The translations under genes were made by a program, and so were the position numbers. From assembly GCF_000154725.1 (NCBI RefSeq), contig NZ_DS544873.1, positions 553,569-617,568 on the forward strand: a stretch of DNA of 64,000 nt, written 5' to 3'. Under the pieces are notes generated by a model. It searched no databases. It saw only the letters and a program-made list of their open reading frames with translations, and was not told the origin of the DNA. This document shows, in pieces, positions 26,145 through 33,954 of this stretch; the stretch's first letter is position 1; each line of letters starts with the position of its first letter. The stretch is from Kordia algicida OT-1. GTDB taxonomy: Bacteria > Bacteroidota > Bacteroidia > Flavobacteriales > Flavobacteriaceae.

Positions 26145-26184
26145 AAACAAAAAAGCCGCATCTATTTTACTCAGAAACGGCTTT
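26145..26184 (-). terminator. Minus-strand terminator-like hairpin
   Basis: Stem aaagccg (26152-26158) pairs with cggcttt (26178-26184) over a 19-nt loop, with a U-run on the minus strand. It lies about 340 bp past the stop of the minus-strand methyltransferase gene at 26523 and about 40 nt past a TACATTTG word. Confidence 0.55.
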
Positions 26185-26360
26185 AAGTATCGTTATTTAC
26201 TAGTTACCTAAACAGGTTGTTCAAATGTATGTATTTGTATATGTGAATTGTTTTTTGAAACGCTAAAAAGATATTGAATCGATGAAGTACATTTTTTTAC
26301 GATCAAAAGAGGTGAATTGAAGTAAAATCTTAAAATAGCATTACCCTATAAAAGAAGTAA

Positions 26361-26384
26361 GGGGAACTTTTTTCAAAGTTCCCC
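26361..26384 (-). terminator. Perfect 10-bp hairpin downstream of the methyltransferase operon
   Basis: Arms ggggaacttt and aaagttcccc enclose a 4-nt loop. It lies 139 bp after the minus-strand operon end at 26523 and may close its transcript or that of a short RNA. Confidence 0.5.
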
Positions 26385-26522
26385 AAAGTATAGTGGATTC
26401 CCCTAAATCCCTAAAACTGTATTGCATGATTCAAATGTATGCAGAAGTCTTAAGTATGCGATAAGGTGTCATGTTATAAATGCTACGGTAAAACCGTAAA
26501 AGCGATTTTTTTGAAGTTTTTT

Positions 26523-27707
26523 TCATGCTTTTACGCAATGAATAACTGCTTTTTTTCCAGTAAATACGGTGGTTAAGAACAAAAAGTCTTCTCCGCCATC
26601 GGCAATTGTCAATTTTTTACGAATATTTGAAACTGACTCCGGAAAATTACGTGTAGTAATATTTGCCTTTGGTAAATTTAGTTCTTTTTTGATGATTTTT
26701 TTAGTGTATGGGAGTATTTTTTGAACTTCAAAACGTCTTCCAGGAAATGAAATCAATTGGTTAGAAGTATATAAATGAGAATGTTGCGCTAATTTTTCCA
26801 ATTGAAATGTCTTCGCAATACTTGAAAATCCACCAGCTTTCATAATAGCAGCATTAGGTTCGTATAAATATTTTTTTGGATGATTGTACACAACAGTAAA
26901 TTCTTTCTCTGCCGATAGTTGAAAGTTAAAAAACTCATCTTCTTTGTTCGTCAGGTTGACCGTTTTGATAGAAACATTTTCGGTATTTGTATTTTTATCC
27001 AATAACCACAACAATTCTTTGACTTCATTTTGAACCGCAACCACATGCACTTCTTTCACATGTTGCAAAGCGCGCAAACCATTGGTAATATCTAATAATG
27101 GTGAAGTTTTTATTAAAATTGTATCTGCATGTGCAAACAATAATTCTTGATGCGAAACGACATCAGGCAAACAATCTTCCAATAAAAAAACTTTTCCTTT
27201 TACGTCGTTTCTTCGCGAAGGATCAATATATATACAATCATACGTTTTTGATGAGTTTTGCAAATATGCAATCCCGTCTTGATTGACGGTTTGTATATTT
27301 TCTACCTGTAATGAATTGTAATTGTGTGTGACAATTTCGGAGAGTTTTGGAGAAATTTCACAATGTGTTACCTGTTGAAACTGTTTTGAAAACGCATAAC
27401 AATCTACGCCAAATCCGCCTGTTAAATCTATCAAAGAATTTCCTGAAAGTAATTTAGCTTTGTAGTTGGCTGTTTTTTCAGATGAGGTTTGTTCAATATT
27501 TAATTTGTTTGGATAATAGATGTTTTCTGCGTTGAACCAAGTTGGTAACTTCTTTTCACATCTAGTTTTCGCTTGAATTTGCTCAATAATTTCAGTAAAA
27601 GGAACACCAAAAACTTCTTTGTGTTTTAACAAAAGTTTCGTAGGATTATCTTTAAGATGATCGTTGATAAATTGCTGAATTTCGGGTGTTAAAAGCTGTA
27701 AATTCAA
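26523..27707 (-). CDS. Class I SAM-dependent methyltransferase with THUMP-like domain
   Basis: This 394-residue protein has a Rossmann-type methyltransferase core: motif I is LIDLTGGFGVDCYAFS (about 91-106) and motif IV is YIDPSRR (about 155-161), the latter resembling the N/D-P-P motif of RNA and DNA methyltransferases. The C-terminal part (about 300-394) fits the small ferredoxin-like and THUMP-like domains known from Bacteroidota proteins of the PG1098 type. An RNA substrate is likely by domain content, but none is established to my knowledge. It is the last gene of a tight five-gene minus-strand operon beginning at 30343. Confidence 0.82.
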   Translation of the reverse strand: MNLQLLTPEIQQFINDHLKDNPTKLLLKHKEVFGVPFTEIIEQIQAKTRCEKKLPTWFNAENIYYPNKLNIEQTSSEKTANYKAKLLSGNSLIDLTGGFGVDCYAFSKQFQQVTHCEISPKLSEIVTHNYNSLQVENIQTVNQDGIAYLQNSSKTYDCIYIDPSRRNDVKGKVFLLEDCLPDVVSHQELLFAHADTILIKTSPLLDITNGLRALQHVKEVHVVAVQNEVKELLWLLDKNTNTENVSIKTVNLTNKEDEFFNFQLSAEKEFTVVYNHPKKYLYEPNAAIMKAGGFSSIAKTFQLEKLAQHSHLYTSNQLISFPGRRFEVQKILPYTKKIIKKELNLPKANITTRNFPESVSNIRKKLTIADGGEDFLFLTTVFTGKKAVIHCVKA

Positions 27708-27710
27708 AAA

Positions 27711-28799
27711 TTAAAGGTTTTTTGTAAGCGATTTGACAATTTTATTATCCGATAGAAACTCTTTCAAAATAACTTTAATGGCAGTATATGAAGGCACAGC
27801 GACAACCATTCCGATGATTCCAAATAAAATTCCCCAGATAATAATCACCAAGAAAATTTCTAGCGGATGCGATTTTACAGAATTTGAAAATATTAATGGT
27901 TGACTTAAAAAATTATCGATCAATTGTGCAATGAGGAAGAAAATCATCACGCCAATCGTATTTGGCAAAATTACTTCGCTAAAATCAGCTTCTAAATTAC
28001 TTGTCATACATAAAACCATCATCAAAATTCCACTAAATAAAGGTCCGATGTACGGAATTAAATTTAAAAGAGCACACAAAAAGGCAATTACAATCGCATT
28101 CGAAATTCCAAAAATAAGCAGCGCAATCGTGTAAATAACAAATAAAATTATAATCTGAAATACCAAACCTACGAAGTAGCGAGATAACAAATCTTTGATT
28201 TTTTCAAACGATCTGCTCCAACGTTGTTCTTTATTGTTAGGAACTAAAACAAGCATGCCATCTTCTAATAATTTGCTGTCTTTTAATAGAAAGAATGATA
28301 TAAAAAGGACAGAAAGTAAACCAATACTAAAATTTCCCAAACCACTGATAAGCGCATTGAAAAAGTTAGGAATAAGCGCATAATCAATGTTTGCAAAAAT
28401 TTTAGATTCTTTAATTGATTGATCTAAATCGATGTTTTTGGTAGACAAATACCCAGAAATTTGCTCATATAAGTTTTCGATATTTCCTTGTAATTCCTCT
28501 ATATTCAGTAGCGATAAATTATGCCCTTGTTCCGCTACAAGTGGTATAAACATCATAATGAGTCCTACAAATAAACCAATCATAATGGTCATGGTAAAAA
28601 TAACAGCAATCGTGTTTCTGAATTTTAAACGTCGTTTTAAAACACCAACAATCGGTCTTCCAATCAACGAAATCACTGCGGCAATGGCAATGTACACAAT
28701 GACAACTTGAATTTTATACAAGAAATACAGCAGTAAAAATACTCCTAGAATCACTGCGAGTGCTTTTAAAATTCCGTTTGCAATAGTATTTGAAGTCAT
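27711..28799 (-). CDS. AI-2E family transporter (PerM/YdiK-type permease)
   Basis: This 362-residue membrane protein has the AI-2E/PerM layout: two helices at the N-terminus (about 8-28, 30-50), a third helix and a large soluble loop, then a C-terminal bundle with FSIGLLSVLFISFFLLKDSK, SRYFVGLVFQIIILFVIY and the conserved LNLIPYIGPLFSG. The family includes exporters of the AI-2 signal and Na+/H+ antiporters; substrates for flavobacterial members are unknown. The gene is separated from the SPOUT methyltransferase by 36 bp and from the THUMP-like methyltransferase by 3 bp. Confidence 0.88.
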   Translation of the reverse strand: MTSNTIANGILKALAVILGVFLLLYFLYKIQVVIVYIAIAAVISLIGRPIVGVLKRRLKFRNTIAVIFTMTIMIGLFVGLIMMFIPLVAEQGHNLSLLNIEELQGNIENLYEQISGYLSTKNIDLDQSIKESKIFANIDYALIPNFFNALISGLGNFSIGLLSVLFISFFLLKDSKLLEDGMLVLVPNNKEQRWSRSFEKIKDLLSRYFVGLVFQIIILFVIYTIALLIFGISNAIVIAFLCALLNLIPYIGPLFSGILMMVLCMTSNLEADFSEVILPNTIGVMIFFLIAQLIDNFLSQPLIFSNSVKSHPLEIFLVIIIWGILFGIIGMVVAVPSYTAIKVILKEFLSDNKIVKSLTKNL

Positions 28800-28835
28800 C
28801 TAAATGAGTTTGTAGCTAAAATTAAGACAATAATA

Positions 28836-29351
28836 TTATTTCGCAACTAAATGTTGTCGCGTAATTTCATATAGCACAATATTTGTGGCTTGTACAACAT
28901 TCATACTGCTGTTTTGTCCAAACATATCAATATGCATCACCACATCCGATTCGTAGATAGTTTCAGGATTTACGCCAAAATTTTCATCACCAATTACCAA
29001 GGCAATTTTCTCATATTTGGAAAAATCAATCGTGTGAATTGATTGACTGTTTTCCGTAATTTCCAAAGAAATAATTGTGTAACCATGATCTTTAAGCTTT
29101 GAAACGACAGCATGAATATCTGTAGTAATTTCAAAAGGCACTACTTTTTCGGTAGCGCGTGAAGTTTTTGTCATTCTTCTACCAAAAACGGGAATATTAT
29201 CGCCACAAAAAATAATTTTTTCTACACCAAAAGCATCACAAATACGAAATAATGAACCAATATTTGGCGCATTTGATACTTGATCGGAAACCAATGTAAT
29301 CGGAAATATTCGCTTCTCAAAATTGGTGGTGTAATGTGTGAGTTGTGACAT
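28836..29351 (-). CDS. TrmH/SpoU family RNA methyltransferase
   Basis: This 171-residue SPOUT-fold enzyme carries the three TrmH motifs: NIGSLFRICDAFGVE near residue 31, ALVIGDENFGV near 117, and HIDMFGQNSSMNVVQA near 140, which together form the knotted SAM pocket. The family methylates ribose 2'-OH groups in tRNA or rRNA. The short form without a substrate-binding N-terminal domain resembles TrmH/TrmL. The gene is tightly packed (6 bp) behind the cyclic-phosphate receiver gene. The modified base cannot be told from sequence. Confidence 0.88.
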   Translation of the reverse strand: MSQLTHYTTNFEKRIFPITLVSDQVSNAPNIGSLFRICDAFGVEKIIFCGDNIPVFGRRMTKTSRATEKVVPFEITTDIHAVVSKLKDHGYTIISLEITENSQSIHTIDFSKYEKIALVIGDENFGVNPETIYESDVVMHIDMFGQNSSMNVVQATNIVLYEITRQHLVAK

Positions 29352-29357
29352 GTATTG

Positions 29358-29699
29358 CTAAGAATTCGATTGTAAATGATTGATATAATTTGTCAGCAAA
29401 CCTTCAATTTGTTTTGCTGCGACAGGATTTGCAGAATGAACATAAAAATCGAGTTCTCTCAAATCTAAACTAGAATTGTATACCAACCATTTTGCAGCGG
29501 CATAGCCATCTTCGGCAACTTCTCCATCAGGATTCAATCCTAAATCGTTATCAAAACTAATATACTTCGGAAGTCCGTTGACTTCAATATATGCTACAAA
29601 TTCTTCATACGTGCGCACAATCACAAAATCAAATTCTTCAGGATTGCGATATACCATTTCTGGCACGCGAATATCATCTAAAAAAAGATTGTAACTCAT
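29358..29699 (-). CDS. Cyclic-phosphate processing receiver (cPP-REC) domain protein
   Basis: This 113-residue single-domain protein has a receiver-like fold: LFLDDIRVP at the N-terminus (acidic pocket residues Asp8 and Asp9), FVIVRTYEEFVAYI, and FDNDLGL near residue 49. The cPP-REC family was defined by comparative genomics as receiver relatives associated with RNA ligase and cyclic-phosphate processing genes. Here it is encoded alone inside an operon with RNA methyltransferases, which fits an RNA-processing role. It starts 2 bp from the DUF4159 stop. Function is inferred from the family, not shown. Confidence 0.82.
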   Translation of the reverse strand: MSYNLFLDDIRVPEMVYRNPEEFDFVIVRTYEEFVAYIEVNGLPKYISFDNDLGLNPDGEVAEDGYAAAKWLVYNSSLDLRELDFYVHSANPVAAKQIEGLLTNYINHLQSNS

Positions 29700-29701
29700 G
29701 G

Positions 29702-30343
29702 CTAATGTTTAAAAGCATAATGCACAATATTGGCGCCCATTTGCAAGGCTTTCAAGCGAACTTCATCAGAATCATTGTGAATTTCTTTATTTTCCCAACC
29801 ATCGCCTAAATCACTTTCAAAAGTAAACAATAAGACCAATCTATTTTCATAGAACAAACCAAGTGCTTGCGGACGTAATCCGTCATGTTCATGAATTTTT
29901 GGCAAACCTTTCGGAAATGCATACGGTTGCTTAAAAATAGGATGTGTTGCTGGAATTTCTCTCAATTCCTGATTCGGAAACACTTTTTTCAGTTCTTTGC
30001 GGATGTATTGATTCATTCCGTAATTATCATCAATATGTAAAAAACCACCAGAAGTTAAATATTTACGGAGATTTTCAGCATCTTCTTCCGAAAAAAATAC
30101 ATTTCCATGTCCTGTCATATGTACAAATGGAAACTGAAACAAATCGGTACTGCCAACTTCTACCGTTTTGGGTTTTGCTTTTATAGTGGTATTAATATTC
30201 TGATTGCAAAACTTTATCAAATTTGGAATTGCAGTCGGATTTGAATACCAATCGCCACCGCCAGAATATTTTAAAATTCCAATTTCTTGAGAAAACACTT
30301 GGCAAAGGCTAAATAAAAATAAAAGGATCGTAAGCTTCTTCAT
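29702..30343 (-). CDS. DUF4159 domain-containing secreted protein
   Basis: This protein of 213 residues starts at 30343 with MKKLTILLFLFSLCQVFSQ, a clear signal peptide. The frame stays open 225 bp further upstream into the divergent DUF1223 gene, but that extension would bury the signal peptide and is rejected. The mature part is DUF4159, a fold related to glutamine amidotransferase-like and ThuA-like domains (MTGHGNVFFSEEDAENLRKY; GGFLHIDDNYGMN). It heads the five-gene minus-strand operon. Biochemical function is unknown. Confidence 0.85.
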   Translation of the reverse strand: MKKLTILLFLFSLCQVFSQEIGILKYSGGGDWYSNPTAIPNLIKFCNQNINTTIKAKPKTVEVGSTDLFQFPFVHMTGHGNVFFSEEDAENLRKYLTSGGFLHIDDNYGMNQYIRKELKKVFPNQELREIPATHPIFKQPYAFPKGLPKIHEHDGLRPQALGLFYENRLVLLFTFESDLGDGWENKEIHNDSDEVRLKALQMGANIVHYAFKH

Positions 30344-30380
30344 GTAAAATCGTCTTATACAATGCAAGTTAAACTTTAAG

Positions 30381-31130
30381 ATGATGAAACGAAAATATTT
30401 AATAACACTTTCACTTTTTACACTAATCTTTTTTACTTCTTTTTCAAATTGGACAGTTAAAAAACACGATTCGGTGGTAGTTTTAGAACTTTTTACGTCA
30501 CAAGGTTGTTCAAGTTGTCCTAGCGCAGATGCGTTGTTAGAAAAAGTTGGAGATGAATTTAAAACCAAAAACGTATTTACGCTTTCATATCATGTTGATT
30601 ATTGGGATTATATTGGTTGGAAAGATCCGTTTAGTCAAAAACAATTTACTGACAAACAACGAGCGTATGCGCGAAAATTTAGAGACAATCAAATTTATAC
30701 GCCAGCAGTAATTGTCAATGGAAAAGAGCATTTTGTCGGTTCCAATCGTGCAAAAATGTATGCAAAAATAAAAGCGTATAAAAAGGAATTGTCTACTGTT
30801 GGTATTTCGCTTTGCGCGATAGAAAACACGGCAAAAAAGATTAAATTTAACTATACGATCAACGGAAGTATTTCCAACACAAAAGCGCGTGTTGTTTTGG
30901 CAATCCAAGAACGTACAACAAAAGTAAAACGCGGAGAAAACGCCAGAAGAACCTTAAAAAACAGCCATATTGTGGTTGCGGAAAAATACCTAACAAACGT
31001 TGAAGCATCAGGAAATTACACCATAGATATTCCCAAAATTGTTACGAAAAATGACAAATTGAGTGTATATATGATTTTAGAAAATACTCAGAAAGATATC
31101 TTAACGGCGCAGAAATTAGATTTTTTATAA
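30381..31130 (+). CDS. DUF1223 family secreted thioredoxin-like protein
   Basis: This 249-residue protein has an N-terminal signal segment (MMKRKYLITLSLFTLIFFTS) followed by the DUF1223 domain, a thioredoxin-like fold. The redox-type motif is CSSC (Cys43 and Cys46) in LELFTSQGCSSCPSAD, followed by YHVDYWDYIGWKDPFS, a stretch typical of the family. The C-terminal half is a beta-rich extension. The periplasmic location suggests thiol-disulfide or stress chemistry; no substrate is known. It is divergent from the DUF4159 gene over a 37-bp gap. The second Met at 30384 is an equally good start. Confidence 0.85.
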   Translation: MMKRKYLITLSLFTLIFFTSFSNWTVKKHDSVVVLELFTSQGCSSCPSADALLEKVGDEFKTKNVFTLSYHVDYWDYIGWKDPFSQKQFTDKQRAYARKFRDNQIYTPAVIVNGKEHFVGSNRAKMYAKIKAYKKELSTVGISLCAIENTAKKIKFNYTINGSISNTKARVVLAIQERTTKVKRGENARRTLKNSHIVVAEKYLTNVEASGNYTIDIPKIVTKNDKLSVYMILENTQKDILTAQKLDFL

Positions 31131-31374
31131 TCGCTTCTTAGATACTAGATCGGCTTCGCCTATTAGACCGCTATCGCTTTAGATATTAGATCGCTTCGTT
31201 ACTAGATTTTAAACGTATTTGAATACGTCTTTGCGAGAAGCATAGCGACGTGGCAATCTGTTGGTAGAAAAACCAAATTTTTGTTCGCTTCGCTCAATTA
31301 AAAATTTAATACTAAATGTTAAATACGTTTCTAAGACAAATTTGAGTGTTATTCGAAACTAATTGCTACATTTT

Positions 31375-31490
31375 CAAATTTTCAAATTGACACATTAAAA
31401 TTTAAGTATCGCTGTCGCTCAAAGTATGTTCATATTTTAGTTTGAATTTCCAATTTCTCTTAGAACTTGACCAATACCTAATTCCCAAAA
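31375..31490. repeat. 116-bp direct repeat, copy 1
   Basis: The stretch from caaattttcaaattg to cctaattcccaaaa recurs at 31750-31865 with about six substitutions in 116 bp by hand alignment. It lies in a 739-bp gap (31131-31869) without genes. The left part of the gap (31131-31370) has further short repeats around the words tcgcttcg and ttgcgagaagcatagcgacg. Confidence 0.85.
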
Positions 31491-31499
31491 GCTAATGCC

Positions 31500-31765
31500 T
31501 ATTTTTTTGCTTCGCTCAATTCAATGATTTAAAAATTCAATGATTCAAGGTTGTTTCGATTTTAGAAACTTTGGGTTTAGACTTGCTACGCTTTTAGACT
31601 TGTTTCTGCGTCGCAAAAACCTCTTAGAACGCTTTGTTTTAGAACTTTTCTTAACTTACTAAAACTTTTTGAATCGTCATTGCGAACGCAGTGAAGCAAT
31701 CTGCTTCTTTTTAATCTGTTTCGTACTTTGAAACTAGTTAACACATTTCCAAATTTTCAAATTGC
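31500..31765. repeat. Dispersed intergenic repeat, inverted relative to 49844-50165
   Basis: The reverse complement of this segment matches 49844-50165 over about 170 bp without large gaps (words cgtcattgcgaacg, gaagcaatctg, cttaacttactaaaa) and continues (cttcgctcaatt, cattgaatttttaa) beyond a ~70-bp insertion in the other copy. The block around attgcgaacgcagtgaagcaat resembles widespread REP-type bacterial palindromes. Confidence 0.8.
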
Positions 31766-31865
31766 TACATTAAAATTTAAGTATCGCTGTCGTTCAAAGT
31801 ATGTTCGTATTTTAGTTTGAATTTCCAATTACTCTTAGAACTTGACTAATACCTAATTCCCAAAA
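31750..31865. repeat. 116-bp direct repeat, copy 2
   Basis: This is the second copy of the repeat at 31375-31490. It ends 4 bp before the stop of the minus-strand rsmE gene and overlaps the last bases of the dispersed repeat at 31500-31765. Confidence 0.85.
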
Positions 31866-31869
31866 CCAA

Positions 31870-32577
31870 TCATTTCTCATTCAAAAATACTACCGAATGA
31901 CACGCCACAATTGCTGCAGTTTCAGTTCGCAAACGTGTTTCTCCCAAAGTCACAGGAATATAATTATGATCTAATGCAAGTTGAATCTCTTTTGTAGAAA
32001 AGTCTCCTTCAGGTCCAATTAAAATAGTTACATCTTTTTGAATTTTCAGTGCTTCTTTCAGTGATTGCTTTTCATTTTCTTCGCAATGTGCAATAAACAA
32101 TTGTTCATCCGTATGTGTACTGATAAAATTCGAAAACGAAATCGCAGGTTTTAATTTCGGAAAATATGCGCTTAACGATTGTTTGGTAGCCGATTGAATA
32201 ATTTTCTCAAAACGTTCTGCTTTAATCACTTTTCGTTCCGAATGATCGCAAATAATTGGCGTAATCGTATCAATCCCGATTTCGGTTGCTTTTTCTAGAA
32301 ACCATTCATATCTGTCGTTCATCTTTGTCGGCGCAACTGCCAAATGCAATTTGTAGCTTTTTTGAGGTTGAAACTCAAACGATTGTATTTTTACCATGCA
32401 ATTCTTCTGATCGGCAACCGTAATTATAGCTGAAAAAATGTAGCCTTTTCCGTTGGTAATATGTAAAATGTCATCTTCTTTCTTTCGTAACACACGCACA
32501 ATATGCCTGCTTTCTTCCTTTGAAAAAGTATAGTTTTTAGTTTCAGATGTAATTTCAGGTGTGTAAAAAAGTTGCAT
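31870..32577 (-). CDS. rsmE: 16S rRNA (uracil-1498-N3)-methyltransferase RsmE
   Basis: This 235-residue SPOUT methyltransferase modifies U1498 of 16S rRNA in the 30S subunit. Motifs are the N-terminal PUA-like part with ESRHIVRVLRKKEDD, the mid-protein EKATEIGIDTITPIIC and SERK, LIGPEGDFSTKEI for SAM binding, and the closing knot LGETRLRTETAA. The length is normal. It lies between the DUF4159 operon and tsaD on the same strand, an order I know from other Bacteroidota. Confidence 0.93.
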   Translation of the reverse strand: MQLFYTPEITSETKNYTFSKEESRHIVRVLRKKEDDILHITNGKGYIFSAIITVADQKNCMVKIQSFEFQPQKSYKLHLAVAPTKMNDRYEWFLEKATEIGIDTITPIICDHSERKVIKAERFEKIIQSATKQSLSAYFPKLKPAISFSNFISTHTDEQLFIAHCEENEKQSLKEALKIQKDVTILIGPEGDFSTKEIQLALDHNYIPVTLGETRLRTETAAIVACHSVVFLNEK

Positions 32578-32723
32578 TTTTTATAAATTCAAGATGGTAA
32601 ACAATTCTTGTTCATGTATTTTGAAGCTGTTCTCAATAGCTCTGTCTAGCGCAGTCGGAATACTATTTTCTATCGAAAATCACTCAAAATGATATTTGGT
32701 ATTTCTAGAAAAAATAATTTTGT

Positions 32724-32779
32724 ATTCAACATTCAACATTCAACATTCAACATTCAACATTCAACATTCAACATTCAAA
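32724..32779. repeat. Heptamer tandem array (attcaac)7-8
   Basis: Seven exact copies of attcaac and an eighth variant attcaaa run head to tail. The array overlaps the stop codon of the minus-strand tsaD gene at 32775-32777, so the stop lies in the last unit. Confidence 0.95.
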
Positions 32780-33797
32780 TCTTAATTCGAGAATTCGCCG
32801 TGACAGCTTCATCAGTAAAATCTTTTTTCAAATACTTTAAATACCCAACAATTCCGATCATGGCAGCATTATCAGTTGTATATTCAAATTTTGGAATGTG
32901 CGCTGTCCAACCAAACTTGAACTCACCATCTTTCAATGCTTTTCGTATCGCAGAATTTGCGGAAACACCACCACCAATAGCAATTGTTTTAATTCCTGTT
33001 TGTTTGGAAGCTTTTTTTAATTTATCTAAAATAATATTTACAATTGTATATTGAATAGACGCGCAAATATCTTTTAAATTTTCCTGAATGAAATCTGGAT
33101 TCTCTTTTGTTTGCTTCTGAATAAAATACAAAATCGCCGTTTTCAATCCTGAAAAACTAAAATTTAATCCTTGTACTTTTGGTTTCGGAAAAGGAAACGC
33201 CTTCGGATTTCCTTGATTTGCCAATTTATCAATTTGTGGTCCGGCAGGATAACTTAATCCTAAGATTTTTCCACTTTTATCATACGCTTCTCCCACAGCA
33301 TCATCAATGGTTTCGCCAATCACTTCCATGTCAAAATGATCTTTTACCACCACAATTTGTGTATGTCCGCCCGAAATTGTCATTGCTAAAAAAGGAAACT
33401 TCGGAATACTTTGTGCTTCATCTTCAATAAAATGTGCCAAAATGTGTGCTTGCATGTGATTGACTTCAATCAACGGAATGTTTAAGCCTAATGCTAACGA
33501 TTTTGCAAAAGAAGTCCCAACAAGTAATGAACCCATCAATCCTGGTCCGCGTGTAAAAGCTATGGCTGTTAGCTGTTTTTTGTCGATATTTGCAATAGCT
33601 AATGCTTGATGAACAACGGGAACAATATTTTGTTGATGCGCGCGCGAAGCCAATTCGGGAACAACGCCGCCATATGCTTCGTGTATTTTTTGATTGGCAA
33701 CAACATTCGACAATACTTTTCCGTTTTGTAAAACAGCAGCAGAAGTGTCGTCACAAGACGATTCAATAGCTAAAATATATACATCTTTTGTGCTCAT
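32775..33797 (-). CDS. tsaD: tRNA N6-adenosine threonylcarbamoyltransferase TsaD
   Basis: This 340-residue protein transfers the threonylcarbamoyl group to A37 of ANN-reading tRNAs, with TsaB, TsaC and TsaE. The ASKHA fold shows ILAIESSCDDTSAAV at the N-terminus, the metal ligands His114 and His118 in NHMQAH, ISGGHTQ, and a GLSYPAGP segment. The length is standard. The stop codon lies inside a heptamer tandem array, which could have replaced the original last codons; the C-terminus (DEAVTANSRIKI) still looks like the family. It is divergent from tamB. Confidence 0.96.
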   Translation of the reverse strand: MSTKDVYILAIESSCDDTSAAVLQNGKVLSNVVANQKIHEAYGGVVPELASRAHQQNIVPVVHQALAIANIDKKQLTAIAFTRGPGLMGSLLVGTSFAKSLALGLNIPLIEVNHMQAHILAHFIEDEAQSIPKFPFLAMTISGGHTQIVVVKDHFDMEVIGETIDDAVGEAYDKSGKILGLSYPAGPQIDKLANQGNPKAFPFPKPKVQGLNFSFSGLKTAILYFIQKQTKENPDFIQENLKDICASIQYTIVNIILDKLKKASKQTGIKTIAIGGGVSANSAIRKALKDGEFKFGWTAHIPKFEYTTDNAAMIGIVGYLKYLKKDFTDEAVTANSRIKI

Positions 33798-33954
33798 ATG
33801 TTTTTAAAGGCATAAAAATTGATATAAAGTCACAAAGATATGCTAAACATCGTGTTTTGTATTATTTTTTTCGTGAATTTGCAATGTCAAAACGATAGTT
33901 AAATCTTTAATAAAAAATATCATTAAAAGAGTCTGGAAAATAATCAAGCGTACC

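Larger units (their letters stand above)
25506..26522. other. 1-kb region without protein gene; several minus-strand hairpins and -10 words
   Basis: No supported coding sequence is present on either strand. Three hairpins stand out: 25791-25825 (aagggagg / cctccctt, eight U on the minus strand), 26145-26184 (aaagccg / cggcttt, six U on the minus strand) and 26361-26384 (ggggaacttt / aaagttcccc). Two minus-strand TACATTTG -10 words are at 26222-26229 and 26432-26439, each about 40-70 nt before a hairpin. Short minus-strand RNAs are possible but unproved. A smaller hairpin (gttgtat / atacaac) is at 25832-25849. Confidence 0.5.

Noticed and set aside
26331-26346. Minus-strand gggtaatg word as a third copy of the 42-bp element
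   Set aside because: Only block 1 matches; the tat..taaacg block is missing at the required distance.
30344-30568. N-terminal extension of the DUF4159 protein into the divergent DUF1223 gene
   Set aside because: It would bury an obvious signal peptide that starts at 30343 and overlaps an established gene antisense.
31230-31260. Possible tRNA or structured RNA around ttgcgagaagcatagcgacg
   Set aside because: The stretch resembles the common REP-type palindrome and cannot be folded as a tRNA.
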